In this document: one piece after another, positions 17,897-26,600 of the stretch
Layout of the letters: the number at the start of each line of letters is the position of its first letter
Position numbering within the stretch: the first letter of the stretch is position 1
Virus record (IMG/VR): IMGVR_UViG_3300035698_030034
Coordinates: 1-35,729 of that record
Direction: 5' to 3' (one strand)
From: a virus
DNA: 35,729 nucleotides
Position numbers and translations under genes: made by a program
The notes under the pieces: model-generated
The model's input: the letters and a program-made list of their open reading frames with translations, nothing else
Told to the model about the DNA's origin: nothing
Databases searched by the model: none

Positions 17897-18070
17897 ATGC
17901 AATACCTAATCGAAGAAGAAGCACTAAAAAACATCAACCAAATATTAATGAAAACTCCTTATGAATTTGCACAACCATTAATAGCCAACCTAAATGCTGT
18001 CAAACCATTAAAAGAGGAGGTTAAAACCCCAGCACCTAACAAAGGGCCTAAAAGCAAGCCTAAAAAATAA
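17897..18070 (+). CDS. Unknown 57-residue protein with Lys/Pro-rich tail
   Basis: ATG 17897, preceded by AGGAGA, to TAA 18068-18070. The sequence begins MQYLIEEEALKNINQILMKT, an acidic helix, and ends in a disordered Lys/Pro tail. Not recognised. It lies between two small genes with short gaps, so it is part of the same transcript. Confidence 0.55.
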   Translation: MQYLIEEEALKNINQILMKTPYEFAQPLIANLNAVKPLKEEVKTPAPNKGPKSKPKK

Positions 18071-18081
18071 AGGCGGGGTAT

Positions 18082-18375
18082 ATGAAGGATGAGATCCATC
18101 AATGTAAAAGTATAGCAATACATGAAAGGATTGCAATAATGGAGCAAAAAATAAGCACCCTAGAAGGAAATTTCTCTGGGATATTTAAAAGGCTAGATGA
18201 ATTAAAAACTACCCTTTCAGAACATAGAATGAATAATCTAAGAAGTATAATAACTCAAGTATTATATCCATTAGTAGTTGTATTTATTGTGTCATTCTTT
18301 AATAATAAAACTATAGAAGTGGTTGAAGTGCAAAAATCTGTGGAAGGAGTAAAAAATGTCCAGCAAGAATCCTGA
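18082..18375 (+). CDS. Coiled-coil protein with one membrane helix (possible lysis-associated protein)
   Basis: A 97-residue protein behind GGCGGGG. Residues about 5-50 form a charged coiled coil (IAIMEQKISTLEGNFSGIFKRLDELKTTL), residues about 55-72 a single hydrophobic span (ITQVLYPLVVVFIVSFF), and a 24-residue charged tail follows. An N-terminal coiled coil before one membrane helix resembles XhlA-type haemolysin/holin-associated proteins, but here the helix is not at the very end. It could instead be a membrane-anchored virion or lysis-control protein. The 3' end overlaps the next small gene by 20 bases. Confidence 0.6.
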   Translation: MKDEIHQCKSIAIHERIAIMEQKISTLEGNFSGIFKRLDELKTTLSEHRMNNLRSIITQVLYPLVVVFIVSFFNNKTIEVVEVQKSVEGVKNVQQES

Positions 18376-18487
18376 AAATACAAAGAATAAAAAGAAGAGA
18401 AAAGTAAAAAGAAGCTTTAAAGTAAAAGGTGGCAATCGTACAGAAAAGGCTATAGCCATCATACATAAAATGAACAAGGATAAATAG
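18356..18487 (+). CDS. Unknown 43-residue very basic protein
   Basis: ATG 18356 behind GGAAGGAG, stop TAG 18485-18487. The sequence starts MSSKNPENTKNKKKRKVKRS and is about one third Lys/Arg, ending in a short helix. It overlaps the preceding membrane-protein gene by 20 bases in another frame, a sign of real coupled translation. It could bind nucleic acid; no family is recognised. Confidence 0.5.
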   Translation: MSSKNPENTKNKKKRKVKRSFKVKGGNRTEKAIAIIHKMNKDK

Positions 18488-18498
18488 GAGGTTATACT

Positions 18499-19368
18499 AT
18501 GGCATTAGGAGATGGTACAGGGTGGGATGAAGATGCCCCATTAAATTCAGATGCAGCTAGAAATGGTGATGATGAGATAAGAGATCTCCGTAAGGGAGTT
18601 CGTATAAGAGATGAGAAAGAACACGCTACAAACGCCTCCAGTTCAGCAGGCGGGGAACATAAGGAAGGATCCGCTAAAGCCTACTATGAGGCCTCTGATC
18701 CTACCAACAGACCAGATGGTTCAACAGCCCTAACAAGTGATGATGCTGGTAGATTAATGGTGGATTCTGATGATGCTACTCTACGCCACTACAGTGGATC
18801 TGCCTGGGTAGATACTAATGTAGCTTCCATAGTAGATCGTACTGCCGGAACAGTAGCAGCCAGCTTACCAATAGTAGCAGGAGCAGATAAAGATGTAGAT
18901 ACATTAGACATCATAGCTCCTAAAATAAATGGGGTAGCAATAACATCTACAGGGGCAGAAGTTAACTCTCTAGATATAATGGCAGAAGCTACAGCAGCAA
19001 GAGCAGTTATCATAGATGGGGACGGTAAGCTAACAAGTTCAGATACTACATCCACAGAAGTAGGATATGTAAATGGAGTAACCTCTGCCATCCAAACCCA
19101 ACTAGCTGCTAGAATAGCAGCCCACGGACTAGGTAACGCAATAATAGCCTTAGGGACATCTTCTTTTTCTTCTCCTGGAGGTGTAAGAGCAATAACTTTC
19201 GGCTATACCTTTGGGGCTGCCCCTCTTATATTTATAAATGGCGGATGCTATTACTCGGGAACTACGTGGTATGAAGCCGCAACTACTGAAGGATTTACTG
19301 CAAAGTCTAATCAAGGAGATGATGCAGGAGGAGCATTTTCTTGGCTAGCAATAGGGACAGCCCCTTAA
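18499..19368 (+). CDS. Second tail fibre / receptor-binding type protein
   Basis: A 289-residue protein. The N-terminus (MALGDGTGWDEDAPLNSDAARNGDDEIRDLRKGVRIRDEKEHA) is a common phage tail-fibre opening. A segment with NGVAITSTGAEVNSLD and EVGYVNGVTSAIQTQLAA follows, the familiar fibre shaft motif. The last 70 residues (GGVRAITFGYTFGAAPLIFING) resemble small C-terminal binding domains of fibres. Between shaft and C-terminal domain lies ARIAAHGLGNAI (codons from 19108), which is identical in DNA to part of the large internal protein gene. That places a recombination-like join exactly at a domain boundary. Confidence 0.7.
   Translation: MALGDGTGWDEDAPLNSDAARNGDDEIRDLRKGVRIRDEKEHATNASSSAGGEHKEGSAKAYYEASDPTNRPDGSTALTSDDAGRLMVDSDDATLRHYSGSAWVDTNVASIVDRTAGTVAASLPIVAGADKDVDTLDIIAPKINGVAITSTGAEVNSLDIMAEATAARAVIIDGDGKLTSSDTTSTEVGYVNGVTSAIQTQLAARIAAHGLGNAIIALGTSSFSSPGGVRAITFGYTFGAAPLIFINGGCYYSGTTWYEAATTEGFTAKSNQGDDAGGAFSWLAIGTAP
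19108..19143 (+). repeat. 36-base perfect repeat, copy 1 (in second tail fibre gene)
   Basis: Starts GCTAGAATAGCAGCCCACGG and ends AACGCAATA. It is identical to 24065-24100 and in the same codon phase in both genes, encoding ARIAAHGLGNAI. The flanking bases differ immediately outside. Confidence 0.92.
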
Positions 19369-19382
19369 TAAGGAGTATATAA

Positions 19383-21449
19383 ATGTCATACGATAAAGAA
19401 ACAAATATAAGAGAAGTATTCTACCCAATGTCTGGGTTGGACTTTCGTGTTCCAGATACTCAGAAAGATCCTAAGTTTGCCTCTTCTATGCAAAATCTTA
19501 AACTAAAAGATGGCATAATCCAAAAGGCCCAAGGCACTGCTAAATATGGATTCGCAGCAACTGACCTTCCTCTTATGTCTGGTGCCTCCTTCTCCAGGAT
19601 GAACCAATATGTCCATGCTGATAGAACAGCAGAGATGTTGGCCTACGGAGAGGACTATATCTACATATATGACACTAGTAACAATGTATGGCAAAATGTT
19701 TCTAGAGCTTCTTCAATAACAGACTGTGAGACAGCTTTCACAGCTTCCGCTAATGTAACCTCCACCGCGGACGAAACTGTAGTAAGAAGAGGAACAGCTT
19801 CTTCTAAAAATATTATAGGAGCAGCTTTTACTACAGGATTAGCATCATATATAAACTTTACTTCCCTAGACATATCTGCTGACAACACCCTATACCTATG
19901 GATGCAGTCAGACATAGCCACCACAGCAGATGATATACGTATAAGATTGTCAGAGGAGAATGCAGGAGGCACAGGAGCCACATATGCAGACTACTCTATC
20001 CCTGCCCTAACGGCTGGAATATGGACAGAGATATCTATAACCCTATCTACCTCCATAGCATCAGATGGAGGAACTTACCCAGATGATCTAGATGCCCTCC
20101 TGTCAGCCTCTCTTATAGTAAACGTAGACAACGGTGCACAAACTATCTACATCGACGACATACGCTCTCCAGAAGCGTACACAGGACTCCAAACAGACCA
20201 TTGGAAAAACACAGTCCACAGATTTCAAAACATGGCTACTAATAATGTAGATGAGATCCAGAGGAAAGACTCCGCAGCTAACTTTATACAATTATCTGGA
20301 GCAACTTCATACAGAGCTAAAAATATAAGATCTTTCCAAGAACGCCTCAACCTATTCAACACTACAGAATCTGGAACTCCATACCCTAGAAGAGTACGTT
20401 GGTCCATCCCACAAGCATTATCCTATGCCACAACTGATTGGACCAATCCAGGATTTGGTTTCACAGATCTCCAAGGAGGCCAAGATGCAATACTAACAGT
20501 AGAATATTTAGGCTCCACAACTATAGTAATATATCTAGAAGAATCTGTATTCACTATGGAATGGGTTGGTGGGGATTCTATCTACAACTTTACCTCTACT
20601 ATGAGTGGAGTTGATGTAGGTCCTATATCAGATCGTGCTGTCACCACGGACGGAAACAGTCACTACGTTATGACTAAGTTTAATCTATACCGCTATGATG
20701 GTGGTACTCGCAAAGTCGACATAGGCGACCCTGTCAAGGAACTCCTATTCGCCTCCCTAAATGATGAGAATGTAGATAAAATAGAAGCATACTATAACTC
20801 GGACGATGAAGAAGCTTGCTGGATGGTTCCTACCACCACAGACGACCCAGACTCAGTATGGTGCTACAATACCAAACTAAACTCTTGGAGAGGCCCTCTA
20901 AAAAGAGACTGGTATTCCATAGGCTACTATACCCAACAAGACAACACAATCTGGGGGGATCTTATTGGCTCTTGGGATGCCCAGAACTGGAGATGGGGAG
21001 ATAGAACAAATAGGGCTAGTGCCCCCATCCTAGTAGTCGGAGGATATAATGGATACATATACTACATAAACCCAAACATCGTAGACATAGATTCATCAAC
21101 AGCCCAGGACGCATTCTTTATCACAATAACTTTCACATCCCAAGGAAATGTAGACACCGATGAAGGTAACGTAGGTAACTATTCTAGAGACATGGTTAGA
21201 TGGAAAAGATTAGCCCTAGACCTAGCTGGTAACTCTGTCACCATATCCTATAGCCTAGACAACGGCCTAAACTGGATAACCCCTTCCCCATGGACAGATG
21301 TAACTTTAACAAGTGCCTTTTCTGTACGAGATTTCTATTTTGATATAGTAAACAGAACTATAAAATTCAGAATACGCAATTCAGATGCTGGATCTAATTT
21401 TCAACTACGCTACATGAGGGTAGATTCTCAATTAGAGGAAGAAAACTAA
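19383..21449 (+). CDS. Tail nozzle / stabilisation protein (probable beta-propeller)
   Basis: A 688-residue protein of the type that forms the nozzle or tail tip of short-tailed phages. The N-terminus (GLDFRVPDTQKDPKFASSMQNLKLKDGIIQKAQGTAKYG) and later repeats (AYGEDYIYIYDTSNNVWQNVS, LGSTTIVIYLEESVFTMEW, MTKFNLYRYDGG, WCYNTKLNSWRG) look like beta-propeller blades. Residues about 120-275 form an inserted beta-sandwich (RGTASSKNIIGAAFTTGLAS...IYIDDIRSPEAYTG) like a carbohydrate-binding module. It ends with a C-terminal strand domain (FQLRYMRVDSQLEEEN). It would extend the adaptor ring and guide DNA into the cell. The stop overlaps the next ATG. Confidence 0.65.
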   Translation: MSYDKETNIREVFYPMSGLDFRVPDTQKDPKFASSMQNLKLKDGIIQKAQGTAKYGFAATDLPLMSGASFSRMNQYVHADRTAEMLAYGEDYIYIYDTSNNVWQNVSRASSITDCETAFTASANVTSTADETVVRRGTASSKNIIGAAFTTGLASYINFTSLDISADNTLYLWMQSDIATTADDIRIRLSEENAGGTGATYADYSIPALTAGIWTEISITLSTSIASDGGTYPDDLDALLSASLIVNVDNGAQTIYIDDIRSPEAYTGLQTDHWKNTVHRFQNMATNNVDEIQRKDSAANFIQLSGATSYRAKNIRSFQERLNLFNTTESGTPYPRRVRWSIPQALSYATTDWTNPGFGFTDLQGGQDAILTVEYLGSTTIVIYLEESVFTMEWVGGDSIYNFTSTMSGVDVGPISDRAVTTDGNSHYVMTKFNLYRYDGGTRKVDIGDPVKELLFASLNDENVDKIEAYYNSDDEEACWMVPTTTDDPDSVWCYNTKLNSWRGPLKRDWYSIGYYTQQDNTIWGDLIGSWDAQNWRWGDRTNRASAPILVVGGYNGYIYYINPNIVDIDSSTAQDAFFITITFTSQGNVDTDEGNVGNYSRDMVRWKRLALDLAGNSVTISYSLDNGLNWITPSPWTDVTLTSAFSVRDFYFDIVNRTIKFRIRNSDAGSNFQLRYMRVDSQLEEEN

Positions 21450-21760
21450 TGGTAGATAATATACTAATAAGACCTACATTAAGATATATAACTTCTTCTT
21501 TAAAGGATGCAGAGACTATAGATGATATAGTAACTATATTAGAAGAATTAATATCTTCCTTAGATATAGATAGAAGAAGATTAATATCAACCTTACAGAA
21601 GTTAGGATCAGAATCATATGAACTTGGTTCTACTTATTATATATATTACGGAGACTCTGACACAAATGGTTCTTGGAGGACTGGAAGAGATGGTAATAAT
21701 CTAGTCCAACAAAGAAGAGAATCCGGAAGTTGGGTTACCAAAGATACCATAACCCCTTAA
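21449..21760 (+). CDS. Unknown 103-residue protein
   Basis: Starts at an ATG overlapping the previous stop (TAATGG). It has a helical N-terminal half (ETIDDIVTILEELISSLDIDRRRLISTLQKLG) and a short aromatic/Gly segment (YYIYYGDSDTNGSWRTGRDGN), ending in a strand. Not recognised. Translational coupling to the nozzle gene suggests a tail or core component. Confidence 0.6.
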   Translation: MVDNILIRPTLRYITSSLKDAETIDDIVTILEELISSLDIDRRRLISTLQKLGSESYELGSTYYIYYGDSDTNGSWRTGRDGNNLVQQRRESGSWVTKDTITP

Positions 21761-21775
21761 AGGAGGCTATATAAA

Positions 21776-22606
21776 ATGGGATTATCTGATTTATTATTTG
21801 GAAGTTCAAAGTCTACTCCAACAACTGTGCAACAAGCACCTACCACAACACCTGAACAACAGGAATTACTTAAACAACTAACCACCATTGTATCTGGTAA
21901 GTTTAGTAAATCTGGTGGAGATATACCTACAGCCACTCCATTTGAAGGAGAAAGAGTAGCAGGCTTATCTCCACTAGAACAACAAGGCAGGGAAAGATTC
22001 TCCACCTTAGCAGATCTATCCCAAAAAGGCCTATCTCCTCTACTTTCTGGAACAGTTACCCCAGAACTACAGAAAGCCTTTCAACAATCAGTAGTAGATC
22101 CATCTATAAGAAATTTTGAACAAGACATCTTACCTACTGTCCAAGAACAATTTATAGGATCAGGCACCTTTGATGGTTCCCCAAGGGCACTTGCCGTAGG
22201 AAGAGCAGCAGGGGATCTTGCTTCATCTATAACCCAAGCTAGGGGTAACTTGGCCCTCAATGTATTTAACGCCCCCCTACAAGCCACAGGTGTAGCTACA
22301 GACTTAGCTAAATCAGAAGCAGACCTTGGTGCTACAGAAAGGGGAATAGATCAAGCTGGCCTCAACGCAGCTTTCAATGAATTTATCCGTACATCACCAG
22401 AAAGCTCCCCCTATATAAGCATAGCTACAAAAATATTAGGCCTAGGAGGAGGGTTTCAAAATATAGTAACACCAGGCACAACTACACAAACTAAAGGAAT
22501 TGCTAGTTCGCTATCTAATTTAGTTTCACAATTTATTCCAGGAAGTTTTCTTCTGCATCTAGTGTACCTAAAACTGGAACTGGTACAGCTGGTTTTAAAC
22601 CAATAA
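21776..22606 (+). CDS. Internal virion / DNA-ejection type protein with a probable C-terminal frameshift
   Basis: A 276-residue Gln/Thr- and Ala-rich protein in the ejection gene block. It starts MGLSDLLFGSSKSTPTTVQQ behind GGAGG and contains long helices (TPELQKAFQQSVVDPSIRNFEQDILPTVQEQF) and a Gly segment (ILGLGGGFQNIV). The last residues as read (FLLHLVYLKLELVQLVLNQ) are unlike the rest. In the -1 frame, a single-base slip back at TTTTC (about 22545) gives SSASSVPKTGTGTAGFKPITF, ending at TAG 22612-22614. That reads like a natural end and leads straight into the next gene's ribosome site. This could be a programmed slip, a mutation or a sequencing error in a T-run. Confidence 0.6.
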   Translation: MGLSDLLFGSSKSTPTTVQQAPTTTPEQQELLKQLTTIVSGKFSKSGGDIPTATPFEGERVAGLSPLEQQGRERFSTLADLSQKGLSPLLSGTVTPELQKAFQQSVVDPSIRNFEQDILPTVQEQFIGSGTFDGSPRALAVGRAAGDLASSITQARGNLALNVFNAPLQATGVATDLAKSEADLGATERGIDQAGLNAAFNEFIRTSPESSPYISIATKILGLGGGFQNIVTPGTTTQTKGIASSLSNLVSQFIPGSFLLHLVYLKLELVQLVLNQ

Positions 22607-22624
22607 CTTTTTAGGAGATATACC

Positions 22625-23677
22625 ATGGCTATAGTAGTACCTAAAACAATAATAAAAAAACCTAGTCCTATAGGTCAGATACTATCTGGGCTAAGTCAAG
22701 GAGTTCAGGACGTCCAACAAAGAGGAATTCAGCAACAACAACTAAACCTTCAAGATCGTCAACAAACTAGACTAGAAGAACAAGCTCAACAAACTAAATT
22801 CATAAACACCCTAAATGCGGGAGCATCCCTAGGAAAAGCTTTCCAAGGACAGCCGGAAAAATTAGCTGACTTTAGATCTAACCTAGAAAACGACCCTCAA
22901 GTATTTCAATCAGGAATGAGCTTTGCTATAGATATAGCAGATGCAGTAGCTAGTCTACCCCAAGAAGCTAGTAAGATTCTAGGAGAAGTAAAATTAGGCC
23001 TAATCAATGGAGTCAAAGACAACCCTAACCTAACCCCAGAACAAAAAGCTAAGAACATCCAAGATATAATAACAGGATCTACTGCTTTATCAGAAGGAGC
23101 TAGGCTTAATCTAAAAGCTAGAGAAGAGTTAACTAAACTAAACGACATCAAACAGAAAGCTAGGTTAGATGTCCTATCAAACACTCTAAATTTCGATGTA
23201 GATCGTAAAACAGGCCAAACTATAATGGCCCCGGAAGCTCAACAGGCCATATCTCAAATAGATGCATCCATCAACCCTCGTATAGAAGAGCTATCCAAAC
23301 TATTCACCCAAACAGAAGGGGCAATAGAAAAGGACAAATCTGATAAAGAGAACATCCTAAACAGCATATCAGAAGTAGAATCCATCTCCCCCCAAGAAAG
23401 AGAAGAGCTATCTAAACTTCCTATAGAAGACCTCAACGCTATCTTACTAGAACTAGGTGCTACCAACACAGGCCCAGACTTAAACTCAACCGAAGCCCAA
23501 TCTATGCAAACCAGGCAAGCACAGAACAACGAAGCCGACAATCAAAATGTTCCTGGAAGATTAGATCAACTAATAAATACAATAGCAGCCGGATTTAAAA
23601 AAAGATCTCCTTTGGAATTACTAACGTTATCTGAATTTGTATTTCCAGACAAAAGAAAAGAACTTAGGGGGAAATAA
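22625..23677 (+). CDS. Internal virion protein, coiled-coil (probable)
   Basis: A 350-residue, mostly helical, Gln/Lys/Glu-rich protein behind TAGGAG. Residues about 25-65 (VQQRGIQQQQLNLQDRQQTRLEEQAQQTKF) and 180-265 are coiled coils. It ends with FPDKRKELRGK. It lies between a 276-residue and an 1188-residue protein, the usual arrangement of core proteins that sit in the capsid above the portal and enter the cell first. No enzymatic motif is seen. Confidence 0.6.
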   Translation: MAIVVPKTIIKKPSPIGQILSGLSQGVQDVQQRGIQQQQLNLQDRQQTRLEEQAQQTKFINTLNAGASLGKAFQGQPEKLADFRSNLENDPQVFQSGMSFAIDIADAVASLPQEASKILGEVKLGLINGVKDNPNLTPEQKAKNIQDIITGSTALSEGARLNLKAREELTKLNDIKQKARLDVLSNTLNFDVDRKTGQTIMAPEAQQAISQIDASINPRIEELSKLFTQTEGAIEKDKSDKENILNSISEVESISPQEREELSKLPIEDLNAILLELGATNTGPDLNSTEAQSMQTRQAQNNEADNQNVPGRLDQLINTIAAGFKKRSPLELLTLSEFVFPDKRKELRGK

Positions 23678-23680
23678 TAA

Positions 23681-26600
23681 ATGGGTACACGAGTACAAGA
23701 AGCTCTTAAAAGATTAAAAGATAAAAAAGTGTCATCCTCTGCCAACATAGGCTTAGAATCATTTGAATCTGAGAAACCCCCTGTAAAGGACGCTGGTATC
23801 ATAGCCAAGTCAGCGGCCCAGGGATTCGCCACAGTCCTGGACTTAGCCAAAGGAGTAACCCTACACCTCACAGAGAAACTCCCAGCAGTAAAAGCCCTAC
23901 GCGAAGGCCAAGAAGCATTCTTCTCTCAACAAGATCTAGGACGCCCAGAAATAATATCAAAAGTAGGAGTCATCCTAGGAGAACTACTTCCTATATCTAA
24001 ATTCACTAAACTAGGTATGGCAATCACAGCCCCAGGGCTTCTAACAAGAGGCTCTACCCCTCTAGCTAGAATAGCAGCCCACGGACTAGGTAACGCAATA
24101 GCAGGGGCAGGTTTTGAAGGAGCCAAGGGAATAATAGAACAAGAATCCCGTGGTGATCTTATGAAAGATATGGCCACATCAGCAGCATTATGGGGAGGTA
24201 TGGGTGGTGGCCTACGAGCATTCAAAGAACTCCCAGCAGTCAAGGAATTTTCTATCTTCAAAAAAATAATGGACAATGCTAAACCTATAGTTAGAAAACA
24301 CAAACCTATAACTACTAGAGGAGCTGTTGCAGGGACTATAGAAAAATCAGCAGAACGAGTAGCTATGGAAAATTACCTAACTGGAGTAAATAAACGCTCC
24401 AAAGGAATGCTAGAAAAAAACCTACATCTAGGAGATTCAAACTTCAAAGGAATTGCTAAGATGACAGATAAAGAACTAGCAGTCCTCACAAGAGAAAACC
24501 TTCGCCGTTCTATGACTCCATCCACTCTACGAGAAATGGGTAATTACATGAATGGGGAACGTGTAGGAAAGATGATAAAAAAATTAGCCGAAGGTTTAGA
24601 TGATGTAGATCCAGGACTTACCCCATTCGGAGAAGTGTTCTCCAACCTCACAGATCGTAGCGCTAAATCTCTATCTATGCCATTATTTTTAGCCAAAAAA
24701 CACCCAACCACCTTTGGAAAGGTATTTGATTCTGTAGACAATGGGATAGCTAGAAAGGAACTTATACGAAATCGAGCCATAGAGACAGCTAACGAATTTA
24801 AAGACTTCTACACCCTCCCCAACACATCACGACAAAGAGTATTCGATGCCATTTACCAAGAAGATGCATCTAGCTTAGGGGAATTCTCCAACCGTGCTTT
24901 TGGAGCACTAGCCGACTCCGAAAAAATAGTCTACAACCAACTTAGAAAATCCTCTTGGTGGGGGAAGTATTCCCTTAGAGAATCTATCAAACAATCTCAA
25001 GGTTACTACCGCACCCAAGACTTAACCTTAAAATCTAAAATAGAAAAAACCGTAAACGACCTCATAGGAAAACCTATAACTAAAAAGATAACCCAAGGAG
25101 TAGACATAGGAGCACCTGAGGCCAACATAGACATAATAGGGTGGCAAGGAGGTAAGATCCCAGGCTACTTTCCCCGTGGCAATAAAGGTAGATTTGTAGC
25201 ATGGATTCCTGGAGTAGACAAGGGAGACCCCTCCCAATTCGTATCTAAGTTCGATGACATCAAGGAAGCCCGCAAAGCCTTAGTAGATTACAGGAAAGCC
25301 AACAACCTAGCAGACGATGTAGGAGGAGTATTTAAACCTCAAGAATTTAATGCTAGGCGCCCCTTAGAATCTATCCGCAGCCTAGACCTAGAAGCAGTCG
25401 CCTCCCGTGCAGGCCTCCACCCAGAGGACACCTCCATCCAAGCGCTCAAAAAACAAATGTTCGACGACTCCAACTTCACCCATCTCATGGAACGTAAGAA
25501 TGTCCCAGGCTACAAAACAGATTGGAAAAGTGGAGAGCAAGCCCTCAAAGATTTTATAGACTCCACATCATCTAAATACGGCAAATCCATAGCCAACATA
25601 GAAGCCCAATCCCACATGGCAACTCTCCCTGAAGGCAATATGAAAGAATACGCCAAAAACTTCCTAGGCGTATACAACAATTCCACCTCATCTAAACTAG
25701 ACTCAGGAATCCGTGCCTTAATAGGAACCCACTACCTAGGAGGATCAATATCCTTCTTAGCCCAAAACCTAACCCAACCAATAGTGACAACCTGGAATGA
25801 ACTAGCTCATCACGTTGGTCCCGGAATCTCCGAAGTTATCTTTGCTAAAAATTATAAAACAGCAGCCCAAGTAGTAACCTCTCTCTACAAAAAGAACGTC
25901 CCCCTACCATTATCTATCCAAAACAATAAACAATTAATGGTAGGATTAAGAGAAGCTATGAAAACTGGTGTTCTTGGAGGTCAGTTCGTATCTGAGGCTC
26001 TCCCTCTCCAGGGTAAAGGAAAAATAAAAGAAGCATTCATTAACGAAGGCCTCATCTCAGTTATGAAAGAAGGATCAAAAGATGTATTCCGATACATGGG
26101 GGCCTTCGGTACCCTAACAGAACGCTTAAATAGAACTCATGCTTTTTTATCTGGATGGGAAGTAGCTACCAAACATAAAAAATTAGCTGGTGACGCCGCT
26201 CTAAAATTTGCTAAAGACTTTGCTAATTTAACCCAGTTCAAATATGGCCTACAATCCATGCCTCAACTAATAACAGGAGTTGGAAAACAAACTGCCCTCA
26301 ATAGCACAACTAAAAATTTCTTTCTATTCCAATCTTATGCCCCCAACGTAATCCATCGACTAGCCAGAACCGTCACCCCTGAGGCAGGACAACCCGCCCT
26401 CAACAAATTCTGGGAAGTTGCCACAACCATGGCAGGTATGGGAGGCATGGCAGGTGTAAAAGGAGTCCCAGCATATGGACTTCTAAAATACGGAATGAAC
26501 AAATGGGGACTAGATCCAGAAGTGGAAATTAAACGAGGACTAGAAAAAGTCGGTATCCCTGAGACAGCTCAGAATGTAATAACCAGAGGCCTACCTACCC

